Positions 23,676 through 32,330 of a stretch of DNA of 64,000 bases are shown in pieces; position 1 is the stretch's first letter; each line of letters opens with the position of its first letter. Source of the stretch: Allocoleopsis franciscana PCC 7113 (GTDB taxonomy: Bacteria > Cyanobacteriota > Cyanobacteriia > Cyanobacteriales > Coleofasciculaceae). Made by a program: the position numbers and the translations under genes. Under the pieces are notes generated by a model. That model saw only the letters and a program-made list of their open reading frames with translations, was not told the DNA's origin and searched no databases. The stretch lies in NCBI RefSeq assembly GCF_000317515.1, contig NC_019738.1, positions 5,420,001-5,484,000 on the forward strand, in the 5' to 3' direction.

Positions 23676-26093
23676 CTAGACGTTGTTTAAAGCAAAAGAT
23701 AGGGAAATTCCTGGCTGTAAGTCCACCATTTCTCCGTGATAGATAATCGAGACAGAGGATTGATTCGTACTTGCGGCGGCAACATTCAGGCGATCGCCTA
23801 TCTTCTCAATTTGGAAATCGTTAGACTGAAGTTGCAAGCTTACCCGCAAATGGTTGATTGAAGTGGGGAAAGATGGATTGAGGTAGATCCGACCTCTATT
23901 CACTTTTAAACCGAGGTAATGGTGCTGGAGAACATATAGTGTCCCTGCCATTGCTCCCAGATGAATCCCACTTTTCACCTCATCACTACTAGCACCCGAT
24001 ACATCGGTAATGAGTGACTGGGTAAATAGCTGCCAGGATTTCTCCAGCTCAAGTTGAGACAAAGCCCCAGCATAGACAAAACGGGATAAGCTCGATTCAT
24101 GGGATGTGCGCTGAAGGTGATATGCCAGCGTTTGCTGCATCTGGTTCAGATCAAATGTATACCCCAGTCGTTGCAGCAGTGCTTCTATTTCTGCCTTGGA
24201 GAACAGAAAGAATAGCATTGCCAAATCTGCCTGTTTAGCAACTTGATAGCGATTGACATCATCACCCTTCGCCTCCAATACCCAGTTAATCCGCTCATGA
24301 TCAAACTGCTGCCAATCTAACTCTTGCAGGCGATCGAACCCTTCGTACTGGCTCAGACTCCCATTTTCATCAAAAACCACGCGCATTTTCCGGCTGACTG
24401 TATCCCAGTAGTCGATTTCCTCTTGACTCAGCTTTAGCCAATGGTAAAGCTCTCTTCTGCGAGAGGCGGGGAGTAAATCTAAGACTTCCTGAGCGCGGCA
24501 AAGTGTCCAAACCGCCATCAAGTTGGTGTAGGAGTTGTTGTTAATGCCTGATGTAGTTGCGTTGGGGTAGCCAGTGTGGTACTCATCTGGCCCCATAACT
24601 CCCAGAATTTCGTAGCGTTCAAATTCAGGATGGTAGGTGGCGAAACTTACCCAAAATCGAGCAACTTCGATGAGTAACTCAGCCCCGTAGTCGCAAAGGA
24701 ACATAATATCATTGGTGATGATGTAGTATTCCCAGACAGTATGGGCAACGATCGCGCTGATATGGCGCTGCAACTGGGTGTGATCGGGTGTCCAGTGACC
24801 AGAGAGTAAATTAAACTGAAAACGGGGGGTTTCTTCACCTCCAGTACTGGCACTGCGCCAGGGATACATTGCACCCCGATAACCCTGTTGATGAGCCAGA
24901 GCACGTGCGGCATTGAGACGACGATAGCGATACAACAATATTTCTCTAGCGATCGCCGGAAAGCGATAGATGAGAAATGGCAGCACAAAAACTTCATCCC
25001 AAAAAATATGTCCGCGATAGCCTTCACCATGCCAGCCACGAGCTGGTAAACCTGCATCCAGATCTGCTGTATGGGGTGAAAAGGTTTGGAGAATGTGAAA
25101 AATGTGCAGCCGTGCAATTCGCAGGTATTCGACTGGCTCAAATTCAAGATCGCAGCGCATCCATAGTCTTTCCCAAGCATGTTTGGAGGCATTCAATAAA
25201 TCTGTAAAACTAGGGGCAGTTAGCACGACTTCCTGCGACGCTTCAATACAACAGGCGATCGCAGGATCACGCGACGTATACAAAGCCGCTATTTTCTCGA
25301 TCGCAATCACCGCACCCCGATTAACATGGACTCGAATACACTCCCCGATTTGGGCTTTTTCCTGCTCAATGGTTCGCGTTGACTCGACCGCAGCACCATC
25401 CACCAACACCTGAGTACGTGCCGCCAATCCCAGTTCAACACGGGACTGACTGGTGCGCGTATTTAGCCAAATCCCTGCTGGTTCCAGGGTTCCTGTCGCT
25501 ATTGGCTCAAGGTGCTGCTTGTTGTAGGGTTCGTAGCGCTTAACATTATTATTGATGACCCGCCCATCGATCGCGGAGCGAATTTCTAGCTCCCCTGACC
25601 AGTTTTCGGCAATTAATTCTAAATGCAATCCCGCAAGGTGCGGTTGAGCCATACTGACAAATCGGTGTTCGTGCAGTTTTGTTTGCCGTCCGTCGCGATC
25701 GCGAAACTGAATCTCCCGCCGCAACACCCCGGAACGCAGATGCAAACTTTGTTGATAAGAAAGGATTTCGACTTGATCAATAGAAAACCAGTCTCCGCCA
25801 TCAATGCGAAACGTTAATGCTAACCAGTTGGGCAAATTGACCAGCGATTCATTCTCTACCGTCTCACCATTGACCTGGCTAACCAAACGATTGTAAAGAC
25901 CGGCTCGATAAGTGCCAGGATAGTGAATCTCATCTGCCGTCGCCTCAATCGCTGCTGCACGGGTGACAAAATAGCCATTTCCGACGGCAAACAACCCTTC
26001 CCGGTGTCCTTCATCCTGGGGGTCGTAGCCATCAAACGCCATGACCCAGGTATGTTCTGAGTCTGCGCTATCGTAATCAGAGAACATGGGCAT
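23676..26093 (-). CDS. glycoside hydrolase family 65 protein (trehalose/kojibiose/maltose phosphorylase-like)
   Basis: Family 65 enzymes split alpha-glucosidic disaccharides by phosphorolysis (or hydrolysis); cytosolic. About 805 residues: N-terminal beta-sandwich (about 1-250), linker, (alpha/alpha)6 barrel with WDEVFVLPFLIYRFP and VMGPDEYHTG carrying the catalytic acid (E504 from this start), and a C-terminal beta domain. The start at MPMFSDYDSADSEHTW (26093) is chosen because homology begins there; a frame continues to 26207 but overlaps the kinase gene deeply. It overlaps the PfkB gene by 17 bp and is probably in its operon. Substrate cannot be read from sequence. Confidence 0.88.
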   Translation of the reverse strand: MPMFSDYDSADSEHTWVMAFDGYDPQDEGHREGLFAVGNGYFVTRAAAIEATADEIHYPGTYRAGLYNRLVSQVNGETVENESLVNLPNWLALTFRIDGGDWFSIDQVEILSYQQSLHLRSGVLRREIQFRDRDGRQTKLHEHRFVSMAQPHLAGLHLELIAENWSGELEIRSAIDGRVINNNVKRYEPYNKQHLEPIATGTLEPAGIWLNTRTSQSRVELGLAARTQVLVDGAAVESTRTIEQEKAQIGECIRVHVNRGAVIAIEKIAALYTSRDPAIACCIEASQEVVLTAPSFTDLLNASKHAWERLWMRCDLEFEPVEYLRIARLHIFHILQTFSPHTADLDAGLPARGWHGEGYRGHIFWDEVFVLPFLIYRFPAIAREILLYRYRRLNAARALAHQQGYRGAMYPWRSASTGGEETPRFQFNLLSGHWTPDHTQLQRHISAIVAHTVWEYYIITNDIMFLCDYGAELLIEVARFWVSFATYHPEFERYEILGVMGPDEYHTGYPNATTSGINNNSYTNLMAVWTLCRAQEVLDLLPASRRRELYHWLKLSQEEIDYWDTVSRKMRVVFDENGSLSQYEGFDRLQELDWQQFDHERINWVLEAKGDDVNRYQVAKQADLAMLFFLFSKAEIEALLQRLGYTFDLNQMQQTLAYHLQRTSHESSLSRFVYAGALSQLELEKSWQLFTQSLITDVSGASSDEVKSGIHLGAMAGTLYVLQHHYLGLKVNRGRIYLNPSFPTSINHLRVSLQLQSNDFQIEKIGDRLNVAAASTNQSSVSIIYHGEMVDLQPGISLSFALNNV

Positions 26094-27033
26094 GATTGAC
26101 AATTTGCTCAAATAGTGCATCAAGTTGCGTTCGCGTCGGGTAAGCCGGTTGAGAACCATACTGGGTAACAGCCGCATGGGAAGCCGCCGTCGCCAAACAA
26201 GCCGCATCTAAAAGGGATTTTCCTTCAACAACGGCAACGGCTAGACCTCCTGCAAATGCATCACCTGCCCCAGTTGCATCAACCACATCCACGGGAGTCG
26301 GGGGAATATGCACAACCTGTTCGGAGTTCACTAGAACGCAACCTCCATCTTTTAGCTTCACAAAGGCATTCTTAACTCCCTGTTCTACCAGATAGCGACC
26401 CGCCTCAACCGCATGGTCAACAGAATCGATCGCAATCCCTGTTAACTGCTTTGCTTCCTGGGCATCGGGGACAATATAGCTGATTTGAGAAAACAACGAC
26501 TGATCCACATACTTTACCGGAGAAGGGTCAAGGATAACAGGAATGCCACGTTCATGGGCTGCCGAAATGCCGTGATTGGCAATAAAAGGAGTAATTTCAT
26601 AATCAACAACCAAAACTGACCCAGAGGGGGCGCTTTCAATGGCTGCACTCACCATTTCAACATCTTCTTCTGACCATTGGTAATTCGCATTGCCAGCTAG
26701 GAGAACACCTTTCTTGCCATCTGGCGGCACCGCAATCATGGAAACAGCAGTACTTTGACCCGCGACAGCCTGCACATATTGCAGATCGATATCTATTTCC
26801 CGTAGCGATCGCAATGCCTGTTCTTTCAAGTCATCGTCTCCCACATGACCGATTAACCGCGTAGAAATCCCCAGGCGACTCGCCAGATAGGCAACATTCG
26901 CTGCTTTTCCACCCCCCAATCGCACAAAATCGTGTGCTAGTAGTACCCCCTTACTCAAGTCTGGTTGGCGATCGACTCGCACTTGAAAATCAGCATTGAT
27001 ACTGCCGAGAGAAATCACCACTCCCTGACTCAT
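26077..27033 (-). CDS. PfkB/ribokinase-family carbohydrate kinase
   Basis: Phosphorylates a sugar or nucleoside with ATP; cytosolic. The 318 residues contain GGGKAANVAYLASRLG (40-55; substrate-binding region), the lid segment, and the signature DATGAGDAF (252-260) with the GAGD anion hole and catalytic D258. It is closest in layout to ribokinase. It is upstream of, and overlapping, the GH65 gene: a phosphorolytic enzyme plus sugar kinase would channel both products of a disaccharide into phosphosugars (inference). Divergent from the DUF262 remnant. Confidence 0.9.
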   Translation of the reverse strand: MSQGVVISLGSINADFQVRVDRQPDLSKGVLLAHDFVRLGGGKAANVAYLASRLGISTRLIGHVGDDDLKEQALRSLREIDIDLQYVQAVAGQSTAVSMIAVPPDGKKGVLLAGNANYQWSEEDVEMVSAAIESAPSGSVLVVDYEITPFIANHGISAAHERGIPVILDPSPVKYVDQSLFSQISYIVPDAQEAKQLTGIAIDSVDHAVEAGRYLVEQGVKNAFVKLKDGGCVLVNSEQVVHIPPTPVDVVDATGAGDAFAGGLAVAVVEGKSLLDAACLATAASHAAVTQYGSQPAYPTRTQLDALFEQIVNHAHVL

Positions 27034-27145
27034 GAGGTCATTACTCCTGAAATTCCTTCAAGAAAATTTTGGCAGCTTTTCTAATTCAACGCATGACTCT
27101 ACCGAAATATCTCTAATCCTTGTAACAATTATTCTGTTCGTGAGG

Positions 27146-27355
27146 ATGGAGGATGCAGAATTAGTGCTTCGCTTCTTTGCTCTACGGCATATTGACAATT
27201 TCCGAGGTGGAATGGAAAATTTTCTTAATTTTTATATGATGAAAAGTTTAGAATTCAATGATGTAGATATTGAGTTCCTTCATCATCTTTTTTGGGAATT
27301 GGGTAGAGAAGTACAAAAGTACAAGATTCTTTATAGAAGAAATTTTAGCAGGTGA
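27146..27355 (+). pseudogene. DUF262-family C-terminal fragment
   Basis: MEDAELVLRFFALRHIDNFRGGMENFLNFYM is the conserved start of the helical region that follows the DGQQR nuclease-like core in DUF262 (GmrS-related) proteins. The N-terminal DGQQR domain and most of the C-terminus are absent, and the frame ends at 27355. DUF262 proteins are linked to restriction of foreign DNA. It is adjacent to a HEPN-domain remnant, its usual partner in cyanobacteria. Confidence 0.55.
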
Positions 27356-27643
27356 AAACACTGTTGAAGGAACACTCAATGAACTAATAAGCTATCGAAA
27401 TGATGCAGCCTATGGTGCTGTTGTTGATAATGTCTTGGGTTCTAGTACATTACTAGTGCAAGAAGGCAGTTCGCGTAGCGTTCTCCGTAGGAGTAGAAAC
27501 AAGGCTAAAGGCAGAAGATAAGAACGCTTTTACACTAAGCTTTCTAACCTTTTTGGACTGGTGGGTTATTTTCGCCACGCTGCACTAGAATATGTGATTT
27601 TGTTGAAAGTTTGTGTCAATCCCTAGCTGAGTTAGTAACTTAA
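27309..27643 (+). pseudogene. MAE_28990/MAE_18760-like HEPN protein remnant
   Basis: One frame reads FIEEILAGENTVEGTLNELISYRNDAAYGAVVDNVLGSSTLL, where HEPN relatives have R-x4-6-H (here RNDAAYG, with histidine replaced by tyrosine). It then runs into a repeat (27465-27490, GCGTAGCGTTCTCCGTAGGAG type). The end DFVESLCQSLAELVT-stop reappears in another frame at 27596-27643. The gene is thus disrupted by a dispersed repeat and has lost the catalytic histidine. Confidence 0.6.
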
Positions 27644-27881
27644 TTTTGCCTGAAAACCGCTACGCCAGCAATAGCAGAAGTTAGCGGTGCTGTTTGGGTA
27701 ATTGGAGAGAATCGCAATCAGGCAGATAACGCAATAGTCAAACAAACACCCCCCTTTTGAGGGATGATTGCTATTCTTCAATACCCTAAAAGAGTTAGCA
27801 GGTTGCCCTTTTGGATAGAGGGCGGACAATTTCCTAAATGTGGGGGTTGGAGGAGCCATAGTGCTACCTCCCTGGTACCCC

Positions 27882-28982
27882 ATGACTATTGAAATGCCAG
27901 CCGTAATAATCAACTCCCAACGACTGGTAAAAACGTTTCTCTTTCCCCTGCTCATGCAACTATCTGACCGAACCACGCAAACCTTAATGGCAGTTATTGC
28001 CACAATCTTGATTGTGGCTGCCCTAAGAGCAACTCAACCCATTTCCATGCCCTTAGCGTTCGCGTTTTTTATTGCCGTTTTGGTATACCCACTCCAACGC
28101 TGGTTCAATCGTTATATACCTCATTGGTTAAGCTTGGTTCTGGTTCTATTGCTCTTAGCAGGAGTGTTGGGTTTAGCCGTGGGAGCATTGGAAATAAGTG
28201 CTGAAATTATTGAACCAAAGGCACCCGAATATCTGAATCGCCTGCAACAAATGGCAGAATCCGCGCAATCTTGGGCACAGGCGCGAGGTTTTCCAGTTTC
28301 GCAGTTTTCTTCTGGGCAAAACTCAAATCAACTCACTCAGGAGGCAATTGGTGGAATTAAATCACTCCTGTCTGCTCTAAGTTTGTTTGTGTTGGTAGTA
28401 TCGTTACTGGTTCTGTTGCTCTTAGAAGTCAATCAATACAAAGAAAAAACGCAGCGAGCATTTCCTTCTCGGACAAGCGATCGCCTAATTAATGCTGTCG
28501 GTAGTATGAGTGAAAAGCTACGTCGTTACCTTTTCGTCATGACTCTGACCAGTTTTTTAACAGGAGTATTGACCAGCATTTTGTGTTTTATTTTAGGAGT
28601 TGATTTGGCATTTGTTTGGGGGTTAATCGCTTTTGTTCTCAACTATATTCCGACATTAGGGTCAATTATTGCCGTCATTCCACCTACGCTAGTGGCTCTT
28701 GTTTTTAATGGGGTCGGTCGAGGGATTGCCACATTAATTGGTTTAGCGGTGCTCCAGGTGGCGATCGGTAATTTTGTCGATCCTCGCCTCCAAGGGAAAA
28801 CATTGCAGCTATCGCCGTTTATTGCGTTGATTTCCATCGTGTTTTGGGGATGGGTATGGGGCATTCCGGGTGCTATTTTGGGCGTACCGATGACGGTAGC
28901 AATTATTCTCCTTTGTCAGGAGTTTGACTCAACGCGAGGGATTGCAATTGTTCTGGGCGAAGTAGAAAAGAGTAAGTCATAA
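27882..28982 (+). CDS. AI-2E family transporter
   Basis: An integral membrane protein of the AI-2 exporter superfamily (members export quorum signals, Na+/Li+ in exchange for H+, or have unknown roles). It has about seven to eight helices: PISMPLAFAFFIAVLVYPLQRWF and LSLVLVLLLLAGVLGLAVGAL near the N-terminus, a central soluble loop, then FLTGVLTSILCFILGVDLAFVWGLIAFVLNYIPTLGSIIAVIPP, the family's conserved core. The start is uncertain: GTG 27840, ATG 27882 and ATG 27954 are all open and none has a clear ribosome-binding site. The Nramp-like gene follows 7 bp later, so co-transcription is likely. Confidence 0.87.
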   Translation: MTIEMPAVIINSQRLVKTFLFPLLMQLSDRTTQTLMAVIATILIVAALRATQPISMPLAFAFFIAVLVYPLQRWFNRYIPHWLSLVLVLLLLAGVLGLAVGALEISAEIIEPKAPEYLNRLQQMAESAQSWAQARGFPVSQFSSGQNSNQLTQEAIGGIKSLLSALSLFVLVVSLLVLLLLEVNQYKEKTQRAFPSRTSDRLINAVGSMSEKLRRYLFVMTLTSFLTGVLTSILCFILGVDLAFVWGLIAFVLNYIPTLGSIIAVIPPTLVALVFNGVGRGIATLIGLAVLQVAIGNFVDPRLQGKTLQLSPFIALISIVFWGWVWGIPGAILGVPMTVAIILLCQEFDSTRGIAIVLGEVEKSKS

Positions 28983-28989
28983 AACAAAC

Positions 28990-30402
28990 ATGAGTAATAG
29001 TAACCAAAGCAATTCATCGACCTCAAAGACAACAACTAATCCGAAAGAAAACCAAGAACAAACTGTACCCAAGCCACCGGAGGGGTGGAAGCGCTTAAAG
29101 TGGTTGGGACCTAGCTTTTTGTGGATGCTGTCTGCCGCTGGTTCTGGGGAGTTGCTGTTTACGCCTCGAATTGCCGCCCTCTATGGCTATTCTCTCCTGT
29201 GGGCGCTGCTTGCTGCTGTCGTTCTCAAATGGTTTATCAACCGCGAGGTGGGGCGCTTCTCCGTTTGTACGGGGGCAACGATACTCGAAGGTTTTAGGCG
29301 ACTTCCTGGCCCGAAAAACTGGGCAATCTGGCTGATTTTGGTGCCGCAGGTGGTTGTGGCGATCGCAACGGTTGCCGGACTCTCAGGTGCTGCTGCCACT
29401 GCACTGATTCTAGTAACGGGGGGAACGGTTCAGCTTTGGACAGTAATCATCATTGCTGTGACCGCTGCGATCGTTTTCCTGGGACAATACAAAACGGTGG
29501 AAAAAATTTCCTCCTATGTCGGGATTGCCCGCACAATTGCTGTAGTCGCTGCTGCCATCTTTGTTTTTCCCAACCTGAAGAACCTGGGCGCAGGGTTATT
29601 GCCGCAAATTCCCTCCGATGTGCAATATCAGGAAATCTTGCCTTGGCTAGGGTTTATGCTGGCAGGGGCAGCAGGGTTGATGTGGTATTCCTACTGGGTG
29701 GAAGCGAGAGGGTATGGTGCGGCGGCGCTTAAGCAAGAAGAACCCCTCGATCCCCATCAAATTAACGAAGAAGAACGCGATCGCTTAAAGGGTTGGACTA
29801 CCCTAATGACCCTATCCAACACCTTAGCGGTAGTCGGTGCGCTTTTGGCAGCATTATCGTTCCTGATTCTCGGTGGAGAATTGCTGCATCCCCAAGGTTT
29901 AGTGCCTAAAGAAAATCAGGTGGCGGAAACGTTAGGTAGTTTGCTTGGCAATCTTTGGGGACCCTTTGGTTTCTGGTTTATGATTGCGATTGTTTTTATT
30001 ACCTTTTGTAGCACCACGCTGTCAGTTCAGGATGGCTTTGGACGGATGTTTGCTGATGGGACAAATATTCTTTGCCAAGGGTTTGGCGTGCAGGGTCGGT
30101 GGACAAATGAAAAGTTTTTACGGAAAGCTTACATCGTAGGATTACTCGCAGTTCTACCGATTGGGATTTACCTAATTTTTGGTCAACCGATTGCTTTACT
30201 TCAGTTAGCTGGAGGCATTGAAGCTGCCCACATTCCGATTGTTACCGGGCTGACGCTTTACCTGAATCATCGAATGCTGCCTGAAAAATTACAACCGTCA
30301 AAAATCACCTGGGCAGGCACTGCGATCGCAGGACTGTTTTTCGCTGGTTTTGCAATTATCTATCTTCTCCAATTACTAGGGGTGATGGGTTCTAGCGGCT
30401 GA
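28990..30402 (+). CDS. Nramp-related transporter with non-canonical TM1 motif
   Basis: A 470-residue membrane protein with about eleven helices and the LeuT-like Nramp fold (LKWLGPSFLWMLSAAGSGELLFTPRIAALYGYSLLWALL at the start). In canonical Mn2+/Fe2+ Nramps the unwound TM1 carries DPGN; here residues 48-53 are SAAGSGE. The TM6 metal-binding methionine motif (MPH) is also not found; the equivalent stretch reads GLMWYSYWVEARGYG. The protein may transport another ion or substrate. The first 35 residues are a Ser/Thr/Asn-rich hydrophilic tail. Follows the AI-2E gene at 7 bp. Confidence 0.85.
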   Translation: MSNSNQSNSSTSKTTTNPKENQEQTVPKPPEGWKRLKWLGPSFLWMLSAAGSGELLFTPRIAALYGYSLLWALLAAVVLKWFINREVGRFSVCTGATILEGFRRLPGPKNWAIWLILVPQVVVAIATVAGLSGAAATALILVTGGTVQLWTVIIIAVTAAIVFLGQYKTVEKISSYVGIARTIAVVAAAIFVFPNLKNLGAGLLPQIPSDVQYQEILPWLGFMLAGAAGLMWYSYWVEARGYGAAALKQEEPLDPHQINEEERDRLKGWTTLMTLSNTLAVVGALLAALSFLILGGELLHPQGLVPKENQVAETLGSLLGNLWGPFGFWFMIAIVFITFCSTTLSVQDGFGRMFADGTNILCQGFGVQGRWTNEKFLRKAYIVGLLAVLPIGIYLIFGQPIALLQLAGGIEAAHIPIVTGLTLYLNHRMLPEKLQPSKITWAGTAIAGLFFAGFAIIYLLQLLGVMGSSG

Positions 30403-30453
30403 GCAATCGTTCGACAGCAAAGAACTCTAATATCCCGAAAGGAGATAAATAGG

Positions 30454-30579
30454 TTGAACCGACAAGTGCAATCACTAGAAGAGAGAATTACCAAGTTTGT
30501 AAGGTGCGTTCAACGTCGGAATACTGGAGAGATTCTGTTTGCCTGCGCTCTCATTGCTGTCTTTGCTTTGGATAGATGA
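30454..30579 (+). CDS. 41-residue protein coupled to the next small membrane protein
   Basis: From TTG 30454 to TGA 30577-30579, with Shine-Dalgarno AAAGGAGA 8 bases upstream. The product is MNRQVQSLEERITKF..., with a basic CVQRRNTGE and a hydrophobic ILFACALIAVFALDR. The TGA overlaps the ATG of the following gene (ATGA at 30576-30579), the pattern of translational coupling. No known family. The weak point is the TTG start; the ribosome-binding site and overlap argue for a real gene. Confidence 0.55.
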   Translation: MNRQVQSLEERITKFVRCVQRRNTGEILFACALIAVFALDR

Positions 30580-30851
30580 AAAGTACCAAATCAAACTTAA
30601 AAACCTGGTTAAGCCTAAGTGCGGGAACATTCTTAGGGCTAATTGCCATTAATTTGGGATTGCCAGCACTTTTCCTCATCTTGCGCGTACCATCATTCGC
30701 AGTGGGTAATAAGGACTTATGGATTTTGCGTTGGAAAAATGATGCGAGTGGATCTGGCATCGAATTCAATCTGGTGTTCTTGCTGATGGTTGCGATCGTT
30801 GTTGGCTTAGTGGGATTACTGATCAAAGTACAGAGCAAGCGTCACCGTTAG
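30576..30851 (+). CDS. small two-helix membrane protein of unknown function
   Basis: A 91-residue protein with two transmembrane helices (about 10-36 LSLSAGTFLGLIAINLGLPALFLIL and 65-84 LVFLLMVAIVVGLVGLLI) separated by a hydrophilic loop with NKDLWILRWKNDASGSG. No family recognised. It is translationally coupled to the 41-aa frame before it and followed 78 bp later by the HAD hydrolase, in line with the transporter genes. Confidence 0.65.
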   Translation: MKSTKSNLKTWLSLSAGTFLGLIAINLGLPALFLILRVPSFAVGNKDLWILRWKNDASGSGIEFNLVFLLMVAIVVGLVGLLIKVQSKRHR

Positions 30852-30929
30852 CAAAACATGAAGACTCAGATATGACCCAATGTTGCGCCAGATTACAGTA
30901 AAGATTAATCAATACGTGAGGTGATAACA

Positions 30930-31793
30930 ATGACCAAAGCGACCAAACCAGTCTCTAACCGCATTGCCCTAGCCTTTGACTTTGACGACACCCTCGTACC
31001 GGATACATTCGACCACTTGGTTGAAAACTGCGGCTTTGATCATCACGCATTTCGTAAAGAGCGAGTTCAGCCATTAATCGATAAGGGTTGGGAACCAATT
31101 CTGGCTAGATTTTACAGCCTGATTGAGGAATCAAAACAACGGGATCAGGACAAAATTACCAAAGAGTACCTCACCAAATTTGGTGAGGAATTAGCTCCCT
31201 TTGAAGGCGTACCTGAAATGTTTAAAAGGCTGCGGCAGAGTGCTAAAACGATAGTTCCAGATATCGAGGTTGAGTTCTACCTAATTACCTGCGGCATGGT
31301 AGAAATCGCTCGCCATACTTGCATCGCCTCTGAATTTACAGCCATGTGGGGATGTGAATTCAGCTACAACGAAGAGGGTGAAATTGAGTTTGTGAAACAA
31401 CTAGTTAGCCACACTGAAAAGACACGCTATCTCTTCCAACTCGCCAAGGGAATCGATAAGACAAATCAAGATGGACAGATGTTTGTCTATCGCGATGTCT
31501 CCCCGGAAGAACTGCACGTTCCCCTTCGTCAGGTGATTTACGTTGGCGATGGCTCCTCGGATATCCCTTGCTTTTCTCTAATGAATGAAGAGAACGGAGT
31601 AGCAATTGGTGTTTATAAAGGGAGTACAGTTCAAGAGTGGAACCGTGAGGTACAACTGAGTACCAGTCAGCGCGTTGCTAATCTAGCGGAGGCTGACTAT
31701 AGAGAGGATTCTGAACTGATGCGATCGCTAACACTAGCTGTCGAAAGTATGTGCAAACAAATCGCCCTCTTGCAACTCAGTGTTGGTGAATAG
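30930..31793 (+). CDS. HAD-superfamily hydrolase/phosphatase
   Basis: A 287-residue cytosolic hydrolase. Motif I is DFDDTLVPD (D17, D19), motif II threonine is in YLITCG, and the metal-binding acidic motif is in VIYVGDGSSDIPCF. A long helical cap follows motif I (about 25-110). The fold resembles phosphoserine-phosphatase-like HADs; the substrate is unknown, but the neighbourhood of GH13/GH65 and sugar kinase genes suggests a sugar phosphate (inference). Start at ATG 30930 with GAGGTGAT ahead of it; GTG 30921 is less likely. An ASRT-like gene follows at 92 bp. Confidence 0.87.
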   Translation: MTKATKPVSNRIALAFDFDDTLVPDTFDHLVENCGFDHHAFRKERVQPLIDKGWEPILARFYSLIEESKQRDQDKITKEYLTKFGEELAPFEGVPEMFKRLRQSAKTIVPDIEVEFYLITCGMVEIARHTCIASEFTAMWGCEFSYNEEGEIEFVKQLVSHTEKTRYLFQLAKGIDKTNQDGQMFVYRDVSPEELHVPLRQVIYVGDGSSDIPCFSLMNEENGVAIGVYKGSTVQEWNREVQLSTSQRVANLAEADYREDSELMRSLTLAVESMCKQIALLQLSVGE

Positions 31794-31885
31794 TTGGCGA
31801 TGGATGATTGACCGTTTTACCGGTCTCTTCATAAAAATGACTAAGTTTGTCATTGAATTAAATTCAAAACCGAAGGAGATACCTT

Positions 31886-32266
31886 ATGAACAAACCGATT
31901 GGACAAACACGATGGGCGATTGCAGAAGGTTACATTCCCAGTTGGGGTAATGGACCAGAACCGCAGTTCACGAGTCATGAAACTGCCTGTATGCTCAATA
32001 CTTCAGACCAGGATGCCCATGTTGAAATTACCATCTACTTTAGCGACAAAGAACCTGTTGGACCTTACCGAGTAACCGTTCCACCCAGGCGCACTCTTCA
32101 TCTGCGCTTCAACGACCTCACCGATCCCGAACCGATTCCTCGCGATACAGATTATGGCAGTGTGTTTGAGTCGGATGTGCCAATTGTTGTGCAGCATACC
32201 CGTCTCGATTCCCGTCAGTCTGAGAATGCACTACTCAGCACCATCGCTTATGGCAGCAACGATTAA
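31886..32266 (+). CDS. sensory-rhodopsin-transducer (ASRT) family protein
   Basis: A 126-residue soluble beta-sandwich protein closely matching the Anabaena sensory rhodopsin transducer: WAIAEGYIPSWGNGPEPQFTSHETACMLN, DAHVEITIYFSDKEPVGPYRVTVPPRRT, and VVQHTRLDSRQSENALLSTIAY near the end. Anabaena ASRT is a tetramer that interacts with a sensory rhodopsin, but the family is much wider and predicted to bind small molecules such as sugars. No rhodopsin gene is in this window. A good Shine-Dalgarno (GAAGGAGA) precedes ATG. Its neighbours are a HAD phosphatase and a GH13 trehalose-synthase-like gene. Confidence 0.92.
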   Translation: MNKPIGQTRWAIAEGYIPSWGNGPEPQFTSHETACMLNTSDQDAHVEITIYFSDKEPVGPYRVTVPPRRTLHLRFNDLTDPEPIPRDTDYGSVFESDVPIVVQHTRLDSRQSENALLSTIAYGSND

Positions 32267-32330
32267 ATCCCCGTTTTTGATAATAGATAATCACCTCCCA
32301 TTACCAATTTCCCATTAATAAATTTAACCG

